Part shown: positions 10,343 to 21,598 of the stretch, piece after piece | Numbering within the stretch: the stretch's first letter is position 1 | Layout of the letters: every line of letters starts with the position of its first letter | Source of the DNA: Sistotremastrum niveocremeum HHB9708 | Lineage: Eukaryota; Basidiomycota; Agaricomycetes; Sistotremastrales; Sistotremastraceae | Direction of reading: 5' to 3' | DNA: 64,000 bases | Assembly: GCA_001630475.1 (NCBI GenBank) | Contig: KV419451.1 | Coordinates: 62,001-126,000, forward strand | Position numbers and translations under genes: made by a program | Notes under the pieces: generated by a model | Told to the model about the DNA's origin: nothing | Databases searched by the model: none | Seen by the model: only the letters and a program-made list of their open reading frames with translations

Positions 10343-12367
10343 ATGATCATCTCAGTTCCATCCCCTCATTCGTTTCTTTCGTCAACGTCGTCGTCGACGA
10401 CGACCATCTGTCAAACCCCCCGTACCCTGGCGCGCATCCGGCTCTCTCACTCCAGGGACTCTCCCACACCGCTGACCCCAACAATGGTACCCCTACCGCC
10501 ATCATCATCGCCTCTCGTCTCCCCATTTTCAACCAAAAAGAGGAAGACGGAAGAGCCTAGAAGAATGCTGGTCAGGCAGTCATCAAAAGCGACGACTTTG
10601 CCGACGGAGATGTTGTCGCACATTTTTCTTCTCTCCTCCATGACATCCCATCAGACGGCACTGGCTTTCCCTGTCACGATATCTCATGTCTGTCGCGCAT
10701 GGCGTTCCATTGCAATAGGAACTGCGAACCTGTGGACCACCATCCAGTTCACTCGGTTGCCTTCCATTCATCCGTCCTTGATGGACTACGAGCAGCAGCG
10801 AACCTGGTTGACTCGGTCCAAAGGTGCTCCTTTGCACATCCATCTGGTCCTCAATCAGAGTCCGAAGAAGGAATGGAACGAAGAAGTCCTTGACAGGCAC
10901 TGGTTCTCAGCCGACGACATGGATCGCGTCCTCGACCTTATCATCCCCGAGGCACATCGGTGGTCTTCCGCTCATGTCCTTACCGACTCCTACGCGCCGA
11001 TGTATCGTTTCTTGCAACGATCATCTCACATCAAAGCTCCGATCTTGAAAGATGTCGAGCTCTATCGCTGTAATCATTTTTATGGCCAATCCGCCGAATT
11101 CCACCCTCGGCGGTTCAAAGATTCGTTCCCTCTGTTCGAATCTGCCGAGAAGCTGGAGAGTGTTACTCTCTCCGGCGTTCACGTCGATTGGGGATCAACA
11201 GGCAGCTTGAAAGCGTTAAAGACGCTCAAGTTGAGGTATCATTCGGCGGAGGTAATGCCTCCGTTCGCAGACTTTCGCCGGATTCTGCTCGAGTCACCGG
11301 ATCTCGAAGAGCTCGTGCTTGAAGGGTCCGGGCCTACCTTCGAGAATATCACGCAGCTTTCTGCCGCTCCGGCTGCTGAATCTTCGTCGAAGACAAGACA
11401 CAGGAGGACGACGAGCGTCGATACTCCTGCTCTTATGACACCATCCAACCCTCTCCCCCTGCCCAATGTGAAGAAGTTCTCCCTCCATTTCTATTCCGCT
11501 ATGCATGCACTGTGGCTTATGCACTCTCTAACACTTCCCAATCTAAGGGAGCTCGAACTAGGTGACGCGGGCCGAGTCACCGAGTCACCGAGTTCTGTCA
11601 CTGAGAACGCGGATGGTCTGATTGAGAGTATGTTGGCGGTCTCGGGTATCGCAGGCGTTACGAAGCTCGTGTTGAATCGCCTTCATGTCGAGAGACCGGA
11701 ATCATGGTCCCCCTTATTCGGAAGGATGAAAAGCGTCGAGACGCTTGATATTATGTCTATGGATGGTAGTGTCGTCGAGGCGCTATTTGAGCAGGCAAAG
11801 ACCGTCATTCGAGAGGTCGCTGAGAAAGCTCGCGAGAGAGAATCGAGCATGTTGTGTTCAGCGAGTTCATCGGAAAGTGTTGTCCAGTCCGTGGATGCAC
11901 TCGTGGCAGCTAGTGAATCCGAGTTCCTCCTCCCGGCTCTGAAAGCTCTCAACTTCCGTTCCACGTCGTCGACGTTGTATAACCTTCCCGCCTACCTCCG
12001 CCTCAGATCTACACTCGCTAAGCCATTGACGAAAGTAGGATTCACCGACGGTGATGACGTGCTTCACGATGAGGAGTTCATTGGAAAGTTGGGGAAAGAA
12101 GTAGATGTCTACCGACTCCCTTTCCTCTCGTTCGGCAGCGCGCCCTCTGATAGCGACGATGAATCCGAGGTCGATTCATGGGATGAGGATATCGATGTGG
12201 ATGTGGATGAGGATGAGAGTGCGGATGTCAGCGCGGACGATGCCGAAGATGATGGGTGGCACGACGAGGGCGACACGGATGATAGTGAGGAAGAAGATCC
12301 ATATGCCCTCGGTGGGACGTTCAATGATCCTGAATTCGACAGGATGTGGGCTGCTGGAGAACTCTGA
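10343..12367 (+). CDS. F-box protein with LRR-like region and acidic tail, 674 aa
   Basis: One exon from ATG 10343 to TGA 12365-12367. After a Ser/Thr/Pro-rich, basic N-terminus (residues 1-80, containing KKRK) comes an F-box at about 84-135: LPTEMLSHIFLL, SHVCRAWRSIAI and ANLWTTI. This matches the F-box-like family greatly expanded in agarics. Residues 200-600 hold irregular Leu-rich segments (LESVTLSGVHV, LKTLKLRY, LEELVLEGSG, LRELELGD), an LRR-type fold. The last 75 residues are strongly acidic (Asp/Glu/Ser). Expected role: substrate receptor of an SCF (Skp1-Cul1) ubiquitin ligase; the target is unknown. An internal ATG near 10484 is a possible alternative start that would still keep the F-box. 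Confidence 0.85.
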   Translation: MIISVPSPHSFLSSTSSSTTTICQTPRTLARIRLSHSRDSPTPLTPTMVPLPPSSSPLVSPFSTKKRKTEEPRRMLVRQSSKATTLPTEMLSHIFLLSSMTSHQTALAFPVTISHVCRAWRSIAIGTANLWTTIQFTRLPSIHPSLMDYEQQRTWLTRSKGAPLHIHLVLNQSPKKEWNEEVLDRHWFSADDMDRVLDLIIPEAHRWSSAHVLTDSYAPMYRFLQRSSHIKAPILKDVELYRCNHFYGQSAEFHPRRFKDSFPLFESAEKLESVTLSGVHVDWGSTGSLKALKTLKLRYHSAEVMPPFADFRRILLESPDLEELVLEGSGPTFENITQLSAAPAAESSSKTRHRRTTSVDTPALMTPSNPLPLPNVKKFSLHFYSAMHALWLMHSLTLPNLRELELGDAGRVTESPSSVTENADGLIESMLAVSGIAGVTKLVLNRLHVERPESWSPLFGRMKSVETLDIMSMDGSVVEALFEQAKTVIREVAEKARERESSMLCSASSSESVVQSVDALVAASESEFLLPALKALNFRSTSSTLYNLPAYLRLRSTLAKPLTKVGFTDGDDVLHDEEFIGKLGKEVDVYRLPFLSFGSAPSDSDDESEVDSWDEDIDVDVDEDESADVSADDAEDDGWHDEGDTDDSEEEDPYALGGTFNDPEFDRMWAAGEL

Positions 12368-13193
12368 GACACCCCTACCTTGTCTCCGTAGTGCGAGAGT
12401 CAAGTTGTGGTCGGCATCAATTTACGGTGCCGATCTTTCGACTCCGCCTCCGCCATCAAGATCTGTTTGTGCTATTGTCCTAGGACAATGGGCAGCGCTT
12501 GTGCTTACTTCCATCGCTTCCTATGTCGCTTCCATTGCTTAAACCGCCCTCTATCTCCCGGACCTTTCTCTTCTAACCCATGATATGCCATGATCATTCA
12601 CGTCCTGCCTCTCCGTTCTCGTCTCCGCTCCATCTTCTCGTCATATGACATCCACTTCGTCTTCACCGTCACGCTTCGTGCTGTTCCCTGCAATGCCAGA
12701 TCCCTTGCTTGGTTAACTAACTTCGCTTTCTACTCGTGTTCTCTTGTTGCTTTGTCCTGCATGCTTTCTAATACTTAATGCTTTTCCTATTCCGTAACTA
12801 TCTAACATCTTGCGTGTGGCTACGTCTCACCCTATGTTCATCAATATCGTTCTACCTTACGTCTTACCACGTTCTCCTTCATTGGCATATTCTTGCCGTA
12901 TCGTACTCTCTCTTTAACCCTCTAGCCCGGATCTCTCCTTATTATTCTCTTTAGTAGTCCTCGTGTATCGTATTCTGATAACAAGAACTCATGAATATCA
13001 AAGAGTAGTCAATGTGTATTATTTCACTCGTCCTGTGATGGTCTAGATAATGACGGGGTGATAAAGCCAAGATATACGAGTTCGATGATACAAGAAATGT
13101 AGCAAGTACAATATATACATGCTGATCAAGTGACTGCGTGGCTGGAGAAGGACGCAATGAGCAAGGCCATTAATGTAAAGCAGCAGTTGATTT
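12368..13193. other. Convergent intergenic/3' UTR region
   Basis: Pyrimidine-rich sequence on the plus strand without coding sense lies between the F-box gene and the convergent gene at 13194. I see nothing else in it. Confidence 0.35.
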
Positions 13194-14128
13194 TCAAGAC
13201 GTGCGACGTTTCTTGGAGACCCCACCCTGTTCCGAGCCTCCTGGGCGAGGACCGTCCTTGCCACCACCGCTTTTTCCTGTCTTCCTTTTCTTCTTCGTCT
13301 GAACAGAAACTGCAGCCCCAGCAGCCGCTGGGGCCGAATTTTTGACTGGGATGCCAACGGCCTTTGCATCCCGAATCTTCTGCTCGAATTCCGCCTCTGC
13401 CTTCATCGCTTTCTCCCTCTTCAGGAGCCGTTCGGCTATCTGGCTCGGGGATTCACCCATGCAGGCGGAGAAGGATTGAATTTTATCTTCAGACATCTCC
13501 AACTCGGTGGCTTCGTCCCATTCTTCGCTGTCGTATTTCTCCTGCCTCAGTCTGGCCTTTTCGTCCGCAGTCAGCCATGACGCGGAGTGCGCGCTATCGA
13601 CCAATTTCTTTCCAAGAAGGTGTAGGTCTCCGTGACCGTTCAAGCCGTCCATGGACAAGACAAATTCGAGGTACGGAGTTCCGCCATCATCAACCTGCTT
13701 GCTGACGTAGAGCTCGTGTTCATCGTGAACGTCGATCCAGTCTCCATCATCCTCGTCGCGTTCATCGTCATCTCCTGTATATTTGAGATTCAATCGCCAA
13801 CAACTCTTCCGCAAGCCGTCCGTGTTATCAGAGTGTTCTCTGAACTTGAGAATGTCGCACTTGATCGACCCGTACTCGAGTTGGCCGGTGAGATTCTCCA
13901 GAGTGATGGAAGAAGAGGAATTTCGAAGGCTAATTGTCATGCCTCCCCAATCGACTACATGGGGATCAAGAAATCCGGGTCCGATGCTCATCAGAGCGTC
14001 CTTGAAAACCCATCGATATTGACCCACTATTTGCGAAAGTGGCGTCTGGACTTCATTGATATCGTCCTAACAGCGGAAAATGTGAGCTTGATTCTGAAAA
14101 GGTACTCTTCTGGTGTTCGTACCCACAT
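13194..14128 (-). CDS. Paralogue A of an unrecognised four-member nuclear-type family
   Basis: Exon 2 runs 14066-13194. It begins DDINEVQTPLSQIVGQYRWV after a TTAG acceptor (intron 14067-14122) and is open upstream of the internal ATG at 14027. Exon 1 ends ATG TGG (14128-14123) in phase 0; the minimal start is ATG 14128, an alternative in-frame ATG is at 14170. Core features shared with the other three copies: GQYRWVFKD, GGMTISLRN, CDILKFREH, WRLNLKYTGDD, DEHELYVSKQVDDGGTPYLE and LLGKKLVD. The C-terminal third is Lys/Arg-rich with KKKRK and KKRR, probable nuclear localisation signals. No signal peptide or TM. It is head to head with paralogue B, 364 bp apart, so promoter sharing is possible. 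Function unknown. Confidence 0.75.
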
Positions 14129-14492
14129 GAACGTAGGTCTGGTGGGAGCCTTTGGACATCCTATACACATTGCTATGTAAAAGGCACGTAAGTTCTTCTG
14201 GATGGTCGTTTTCTGGGGCGAGACAAATATAGAATACCTCTTATCTATGCACACCAAGTATAAGTCACGTCACGTCACTTGCGATGAAAGATCTTGAAGA
14301 GCTTTCAGGCGAGGAAGTTGGAACCAGTAAAGCGATGACCTTGGATTAGTCAGCCATTTGAGTTGCTCAACTCAACCTGCGGCGACGCCGCAACATAGGC
14401 GCCAGTTCTCTCAACCTTAAAAGCTTATATTCCTGGTCAGACATTTCATCGGATTGCCGCAGCCTTCCAGTCCCTATTCTCATACTTCTGAC
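14129..14492. promoter_or_regulatory. Shared divergent promoter region of paralogues A and B
   Basis: These 364 bp separate two divergently read family members. A short frame MKDLEELSGEEV (from about 14284) ends in a stop and is not in phase with either gene. The region must contain both leaders and start sites; no clear TATA box is seen. Confidence 0.45.
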
Positions 14493-15396
14493 ATGTGGGT
14501 AAGTAATACTAGAGGTATAAGGCAAACTTCCACGCCCATGATTAATTGACTTTTCTGTGGCGATCAGGACCACAAAGACACAGAGGAAACTCCAATTTCC
14601 GACATCATAGGAGAATATACATGGGTTTTCAGAGATGGAGCCGAGGTGGAACCAGGGTTCCTTGAAGATGATGAGGGTGGCATAACCATCGAACTCAAGG
14701 ACGCCTCATCCCCCACTGCCATGACAAACCTCACCGGCAAAATCAAATACTCGCACTTCCTGGAATGCGACATTCTGGAATTTCAAGAAAAACTTGACGA
14801 CGACGAAGAGCGTCAAAAGAGCGCGTGGAGTCTTGTGTTGAAATATACTGGCGACGATCCTGATTTCGACGGCGCGGACTGTGTAGACTCTGGAATAGGG
14901 CACGAGTTCTTCATTTGCAAAGAAGTCGATGACCATGGCACTCCTTTCATCACGTTGATTGTGGATGCAGACCCAGACATCATTCTTGTTGGCAAGAAAC
15001 GTGTTGCTGGCCGAAAAAAGATGTTGACTTCCAAGGAAAGGAAGAGGGTGGAGAAGGGAGGTATTAGTGGTTCTGCCGGAGAAGTGGAGGAGGTTGAGAG
15101 CTCTTCAGGTATGATCTGATGAGATACTGCTATCACGATTGACTTATCTCGATGTTCCAGTGAAAGCCAAAACGGCGAATTCCAACCACTTAGCTAAAGC
15201 CTCCTCAGAAGCAGCTAAGATCAGGAAAGAAGACAAGGAACAAAAGCCAACACTGAAAGATAATACGGTGGTTGGCGACAAAACAAGTGTATCCGGCTCT
15301 TCCGGGTCAAAGGCGAAATCCAGCGAGAAGCGGAAGATCACCGAGAACGGTGCTGAAAATCCTGACGAAAATCCGAAGAGGGCGCGAAAGACGTGA
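14493..15396 (+). CDS. Paralogue B of the unrecognised family
   Basis: Exons 14493-14498, 14568-15108 and 15161-15396. The first coding exon is only ATG TGG, followed by a GTAAGT intron and then DHKDTEETPISDIIGEYTWV, matching paralogue A in position and phase. The core follows: GGITIELKDASSP, CDILEFQEK, WSLVLKYTGDDPD, IGHEFFICKEVDDHGTPF, IILVGKKRV. The last exon is a Lys/Ser-rich tail ending PKRARKT, a likely nuclear signal. It lacks the long N-terminal arm of paralogues C and D. An upstream exon cannot be excluded, but no ATG in frame precedes the one chosen. Product about 260 aa, nuclear by inference. Confidence 0.75.
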
Positions 15397-15806
15397 CCAT
15401 TCCCGTTGATTGTTTTCCTCCGTCGCCCTTTAGACCGCAACCTACCTAACGGACTATTACGCGGTGGTTTTGGGCAATGACAGTTTTGGTGCATGTGGTG
15501 GCAAGGACCCCGGGAAAGTGCTGTTCGGGATTGCAATATTATGATCTCACATGTTTAGTATCCTTACTTTGTTTTATCTTTCCTCTAATTACATTTCCCT
15601 TGATCTAACTTTGCGTTTTATGGCATCAAGATAACAGGAAACTTGGCGTCCGGAGCGTGACGTCACGCGTTTCTTGGGCGCGATCTGCGACCAGTCAATC
15701 TGGTTCAGGTACATTGTCTCTGGAAAACTACTATTGACATCATCGTTTTACATGTACTGACTCTATCATCGCGTTCAATATAATCAGGCCTATTGTGATG
15801 CGCCCT

Positions 15807-18800
15807 TCAAAGATTTTCTTGTGCATCGTCGCGATACTGTCCAACATCTGCCAATCTCGATAGACACTCTTCAACCTCCTTTTGAGCACCCAAGTATCTA
15901 ATCGAGTCCAGGCATGCTTCGTAGCAGGCTCGGGCTGTGTCTGCGTCTCTGTTGGACAAACAGACATCCCCAAATCCTCGAATATTCTGCCAAACAACTA
16001 TCCTGCGAAAGGTTTTACGACCCAGCGATGCGGCAGTGATATAGTAGTTGGTTGCAACTTCATGTTTCCGCATACCAAGAGCAGCATCGCCCATCTTATG
16101 CAATAAATACGCTTCCGTGTCCAGCATTATTTGGCCGGTACTTCGGATGAGTATTCTCGCTTCACTGAGGTGGGCCCATGCGGTCGAGTAATGGCCCAGC
16201 ATAACATCTATACGCCCAATCTGACCAAGGCACATCCCCTGCGGAACTGATGCGCCAATTTTGACGTAGTATCGCATTGCGGCATATGACCGTACTTTTG
16301 CCAATCCAAAGTCGCCCTGCTCTAAAGCCAGAGAGCCCCACAGCAGGGTATGCATTGCAAGCGCGTTCGGATCTGCTCCTAGTTTGACAAAGAGTTGACC
16401 GGCCTCTTGAAATTGAGACTGGGCTTCGTCGAGTTTGCCTTCCGCTATCATAATCTCGGCTAGCTGGAGAAGAGTCCGAGCATGGAAGCGAGAATCGTGA
16501 ATGAGTCGACTGTAAGAATCGAGGGCGCGGTGGCTCCGCTTTTCAGCCTCGATGAGGAAGCCTTGATCGTGGAGAACAGCGGCCTGGGTATGATAGATCT
16601 CTGCTCTGATCAGCGGTAAATCTTGTGCTTCCGCAATCGTCAGCGCTTCACTATCTGCTTTGCTGGCATCCTTCGGACGTGACGCTTCATGGAATGTCAG
16701 AGAAAGAAGCTTCCAGGAGTCTGCAAGCCGCCACGTCGATTTATGCTTGGAGTACAATGCAATGGCTTCTTGAAGGCATTGAATCGCGAGATTGTACTGG
16801 CTATCAATGCGAGCACAGTCTGCCAAGCCGCGCAACGAGGCCGCTCTGGTCAGCGCAATAGACCGTTCATCACCACCCTTAATCGCCCCGAGTGCTCTTA
16901 ATCCGCATTCAACATTGACGCGATAGTCAGCGATCGAAATGCTCCGCTGAAACGCGCCCCGCCCAATATTCAAGCAATCCAACTCCAGCTTAGGATTGCT
17001 AATCTCACGGGCCGCAGACAGGGCAAGAGGAAGCAGATTCCAAACTAGAGATGTTGATCCGGAGAACTCCCCCATCCGTATTGTTGCCTCGATCGACTCA
17101 AGTGGAGGCTCCTTGCTCTGGAGTGTATTGAGAAGCACGGTGAAGATATTCATAAGTTGAGATTGGATCCGGTTCAGAACTTCCTTGTCCCGATAGGTTC
17201 CAGAATCGTCAACAGATTTCGTGAGTTCGAAGAAATATAATTGAAGGTGATGTAAGGCTGCACCATCAAGTGGATTATGCAGCTGGATATATTCTCGGAT
17301 CGGAGATAGCGACCGTAAACGACCTGAGCCATGTTCGACGTAGATAAGAGTCACTTGGCGCAGAGTTGAGATAGCTGCTGGTAGTTGAGCACCGTCTCCA
17401 TATAACATTGTCGGTAGCTCGGACGTTAAGACTCCATCCGGAAGGAGAGATAAGATTTGCAGAATGCGGATCGCGAGGGGCGTTCTGCGCAGTCGTTCGC
17501 TAGAAATGGAGACCTCAATGGAAATCTCAACACTCGACAGTCGACTATCGAAACCACGGGTCAACATCTTCGTTTTGTCTTCCTGCCATTGTGCAAGAAG
17601 TGCTTCGCAGCTGGTATGCTGACACATATTCGCCATCAATGTCACGGCGAGGGGAACATAATCAAGCTCCTCAAGAAGCTTCGGCAGGAATATGTCATCT
17701 TCAGCAGTGTCAGACACGGCCACGAATGTCTTTTTGGCTGCTTCATAGTCGATCGCTGCAAGGGGCGGTAGGCAGGGTCGCTTCCAAGCTATGCCTGATG
17801 GTCGTTCTGCACCTCGAAGGGTGAGAAGGAGGGAGAGTTCGGGCACATCGGCCAGCCTGGATAAGAGTTCTTCCGCTTTGCATCTCTCCTGCGCGCTTTC
17901 CCATGGCGTCTCGAAGTTATCAAAGACGATTAATGATCGAGGCCTTCGGCGAAACACGGCAACTATCTGACTTTGAGAAGCTTTGCCTTCGATGCCGAGA
18001 TAGTGGCCGAGGAATACGACAAGACTGTCCGCCGTGGACAAAGCTTCGCATGAGATGTAGTGTCGGTTATCTCGGAAGCTAGAGAGGACGTCGTGGTGAT
18101 GCAAGACGGCTAAGGCGACAGATGTTTTCCCTATTCCCGGTGGACCTAGAATCGCAACATGCGATTGTCCTGTAGTTGATAATTGTTGGACTATAGACTC
18201 GACGATCTCCGATCTTCCGAAGAAGACCTGCGGGGCAGGAGGCAAATTTGCTGGGATTGATTCTAACAGGTTTTGATCGTCGGACTACAGTTGAGTCTGA
18301 TCAGCATGGAAAAGAACAAGTTTGAGATAAGGAAGATGTCTCACTTCATTATTGTGACCATTCACTACCTCGACCTGCTCTCGATACACGTGAGAAACCG
18401 CGGCTTCGAATTCGTCATGATATCGGACAGTATTCCGCTGAATGGAGGCAGCAAGTATCGAGTTGGCGAACTGTGCCTCCACAAGGAAAGAAGAGATACA
18501 TTGATCCAATTCTTTCTCTAAATTATTGATCATGACAGCCTCGTTCGAGAACTTGAGAATTCGAACAACTTTGCCATGAGCGCGCAAACTCTCGAGGCCA
18601 TTCCTAATGATTTGCAACGTCTCCAGGAGCTTCCCAACTGCTCGTACTAGACCCTCGGTTATGGCTACAGGGCGTCCTTGCAACGGTTCAACCACGGCCC
18701 AACACATTTCAAGCGTCTTTTCGAGTAGCCGTGCAAGGTTATATTCATTATCGGTATGCCCCTAGAAGACAGCGTAAGCATTCGGCACGTTTGAGACATG

Positions 18801-18956
18801 CTTGGAGGCACTCACAGTGGCCGCATTATTGATGTCCAGTGCAAGAGAAGCAATAGCCCGTGGATATGGAAGTGTCGATAACATGGCAGTGGTTTGCAAA
18901 GCCTCCAATGCGATCGCAAAGTTCGACCTGGGTGCCACAGTGGGGGTGACTGACAT
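15807..18956 (-). CDS. NLR-like STAND NTPase: MLKL/HeLo-like N-terminus, NB-ARC-type domain, TPR repeats
   Basis: Exons 18956-18816, 18761-18345 and 18284-15807, both introns phase 0; about 1011 aa. Residues 1-180 are helical (IALEALQTTAML, YPRAIASLALDINNAAT, LEKTLEMCWAVVEPLQ, ending QFANSILAASIQRN), like the four-helix MLKL_NTD/HeLo-type domain found on agaric STAND proteins. Then PPAPQVFFGR leads to Walker A GPPGIGKTS, Walker B RSLIVFDNFETPWE and sensor LLTLRGAERP, followed by a winged-helix-like part. The C-terminal 500 residues are TPR-like helical pairs (for example EAIALYSKHKSTWRLADSW, AEIYHTQAAVLHDQG). By family knowledge such proteins are regulated switches, with helical N-termini acting in membrane-directed cell death or signalling. 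All nucleotide-binding motifs look intact. Confidence 0.85.
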
Positions 18957-19151
18957 GGCTGAGGCTCCGTGGGTTTCTGGACAGGGGCGTGATTGCTAGG
19001 CCGAGTGCTATACATTGCAGTCTCCATTTTATGGCTCCTCCTGATCAGCGGCAGCAGTAGTTAATGGGCGCGGAGGTTCTTTGATGGATGGCTCCCGCGT
19101 CAATCGCACATGACGCGTCAACGTCGACGCCGTCGCACACAGCATCCATTG

Positions 19152-19182
<31 letters not shown>

Positions 19183-19941
19183 TGTGTTCGCAGGCGCATG
19201 AAGGGCAAGAGGGGGGGAGTTGCTGTGAGCTGCAGCTGGTGTTCATGGGCCCGGGATCAGGGACTGTCGGAGTCTGAACGAGCCCAGTGAACTGAACCTC
19301 GCAGTCAAGCTGTTCCAAGTTATGATTTTAATGTATTTGGCAAAATCTATCTCTTCTGGAGGGTTTATCATGACTCAGAATATTCAACAAAAAACGGTAT
19401 CGACAGCGGTCTTTGTATATCGATCATACGTAATTCAACAGAGAGGAATAAAAAAACCTCAAAAAAATTGGCTATCATTCCGGCAACATCTTGACATTGT
19501 TTTGTTGCGCAGAGAGCTGAGATCATGCATGTACTTCGCCGAGGCCCCCTATACTGAGGCTCTAATGCGGAAGCTAGCTTATGATTAATAGCGCTCGAGG
19601 TCTCGACAACTTTCACTACTCCAGTGCTCAGCAAACAAGCCAAATGCACCAATATTGATCAACTAACCATCGACAAAACTCTTCAGAATCAACGTAAGAG
19701 ATATCCAAAGAGAAAGTAGAGAAGACGTACAGTATCAACCTTGGTATCGAGCTCCGAGCAGAAGGGAATGGGAGTCCGAGAGCCTCTGATCGCTTGACCC
19801 TTCTTTCAATAGACTGACTGTCTATGATCAGAATACAGTGGTTATCAATGGCATTTCTCTTTATACCTTGAGATCATGGATTCGTCCTACATGCTAATAG
19901 GAGGAGTGTGGTTTGGAAAATACGCACATCATCTAGTACCC
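18957..19941. other. Intergenic between NLR-like gene and WD40 gene 1
   Basis: Contains the poly-G run and otherwise no coding sense. A TTTCAATAG..ACTGACTG string near 19805 recurs downstream of the second WD40 gene (near 22188), consistent with duplicated 3' flanks. Confidence 0.4.
19154..19182 (+). repeat. Poly-G homopolymer, 29 bases
   Basis: An uninterrupted run of 29 G, followed 30 bp later by a second short G run (about 19211-19217). It lies in the region upstream of the NLR-like gene. It could form G-quadruplex DNA; run length is prone to slippage and sequencing error. Confidence 0.9.
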
Positions 19942-21345
19942 TCAGGATAATCTCTTCAGGTCCCAAACCCTCAGTACTCCATCAGCATCCAAGCTGATCA
20001 CTTGAGTTGCGTCAGGAGTCACAATGAAATTCCCAGGGCTCCTGTCCTCTTCCCACCTCCGCTCGATCTCCCACTTGACATTCTCCTGAGTGTCATAGAT
20101 AGTGATAGTTCCATCTCGGGTAGCAAAAGCCAAGATACTAGAATCCACATAATGCAGGTTGGTCACGTCGAGGGATGCAGGCATGGTTTGTTCAGTATGC
20201 GTCTGAAACGCTCCAAGATTCGACACATCGGTCTCCCATCGCTGCGCCTCCAACCCGGTTGTCATGTCAAAGATAATGACTTGACCACCCTCTGTTCCCA
20301 ATGCAAGATAGCGATTATCCTTACTGAAGGAAACCGACGTTATCCAGGTTGTAAGCACTTTGAGCTCATAGATCAATCGTCCCGTAGTGACGTCCCATAT
20401 GTTCATAGTCTTATGGTTTTCCCCCCTGAGAAAGGAAGGGAAAGCAAGAAAGGAGCCGTTTGGGGAGAAGGTAAATGGTCCCGTCATATGGTGATTTCGG
20501 GCTACGGTGAGTTCGTGAAGTCGACTACCATCCGCGCTGCTCCTGAGTTGAACGGTTTGATTGAACGAACGCAAAGCGAGAAATCGGCTGTCATCGCTTA
20601 TTGCGGAGGGATGATTGGGACCATCGTGCGGACATGACCAGACAGTTCTATTTTCGCGGATGTCCCAGCGTGCAGCCGTGCCGGGCGCTGAAGTCGGACG
20701 AAAGAGAACAGATCCATCCGAGGGGAAGAAGATAGATTGCAAGATGTACCCATCGACTGATATATGGATGCCCGGACTCGCAGAAAGATCGTAGATTGAG
20801 ATGAGTGGACGGCCGCTCACAACTTCTTGTTCGGAGATCAAAAGGTGATTTCCATCCAAACCGGGGCTGAACGCAATGCGGTCAATGTGAGCAGCTGCGC
20901 GAACAATCCCTATAACAAAACGGAGAGTTGGAAATCTAAACACATGGACGACAGATCGTGACAGGAGGGGAGGGTGAAGAGCGGTGACCGTATTTGCGAT
21001 GGCCAATAAAGAAGCCTGGGAATTCAGCGATACGTGGATGCCCCGAATATTTTCGTGGGGGAAGAGTGTAAAGGCGTGCCTCTCTTGACCTGCAGTCAAA
21101 GGGCCGCCGCCGGGATTGGTGACGACGTCGGCCCACGAAGCCTGTGAGCCGTTGACTGAGAACGGATGGGATACTCTGTGCGCATAGGCATCGTGGGTTT
21201 CCGCTCCTGTCATCCTGTCTGTGTTGATGCCGGCAGCTCGAGCGACGACATGATCGTCTGAACTCATCGGCGCTTGTGGAGAAAGGCTTTGGGAGATAGC
21301 ACTGGTGGCAAGAGAGCTGAGCTTCAAGAAAAGCCGTAACTGCAT
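19942..21345 (-). CDS. Secreted WD40-type beta-propeller protein, copy 1 (467 aa)
   Basis: Single exon. The N-terminus MQLRLFLKLSSLATSAIS is hydrophobic with basic start, a likely signal peptide. At about residues 56-85 is the conserved stretch HRVSHPFSVNGSQASWADVV then TNPGGGPLTAGQE, shared with copy 2. Degenerate WD40-like blades follow: ISDDSRFLALRSFNQTVQLR, FSPNGSFLAFPS..MNIWDVTTG, FSKDNRYLALGTEGGQVIIF, and the final DADGVLRVWDLKRLS. Several N-x-S/T sites suit a secreted glycoprotein. WD40 proteins are normally intracellular scaffolds, so secretion would be unusual. Copy 2 lies about 1 kb upstream in the same orientation, so the pair looks like a tandem duplication. Function unknown. Confidence 0.75.
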   Translation of the reverse strand: MQLRLFLKLSSLATSAISQSLSPQAPMSSDDHVVARAAGINTDRMTGAETHDAYAHRVSHPFSVNGSQASWADVVTNPGGGPLTAGQERHAFTLFPHENIRGIHVSLNSQASLLAIANTVTALHPPLLSRSVVHVFRFPTLRFVIGIVRAAAHIDRIAFSPGLDGNHLLISEQEVVSGRPLISIYDLSASPGIHISVDGYILQSIFFPSDGSVLFRPTSAPGTAARWDIRENRTVWSCPHDGPNHPSAISDDSRFLALRSFNQTVQLRSSADGSRLHELTVARNHHMTGPFTFSPNGSFLAFPSFLRGENHKTMNIWDVTTGRLIYELKVLTTWITSVSFSKDNRYLALGTEGGQVIIFDMTTGLEAQRWETDVSNLGAFQTHTEQTMPASLDVTNLHYVDSSILAFATRDGTITIYDTQENVKWEIERRWEEDRSPGNFIVTPDATQVISLDADGVLRVWDLKRLS

Positions 21346-21598
21346 CCTAAAATTTTGATGCAGGTGTTAGCCACAGCTAAGAGCGGCCAGCGCAACAACG
21401 CACCGAATGAAGTCGTCGTTACAATCCGTCGAGCTCAAGGTCTTCAATTATTGGGACGGATGAGGGAGATAACACAGGGGAGTGCGATTTCGGCGTGACA
21501 GTCATTGTAGACCAAGCCGTCATCTCAGTTCAATTCGAATACTGAGTATGCCGCGTACAAAGCACCAAGCGCCAGCTTGTTATTCACCGAGCGAATGC

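Noticed and set aside
13194-15396. Cyanovirin-N-like or other lectin identity for paralogues A and B
   Set aside because: Considered from the small beta-rich look, but none of the cyanovirin motifs or cysteines is present.
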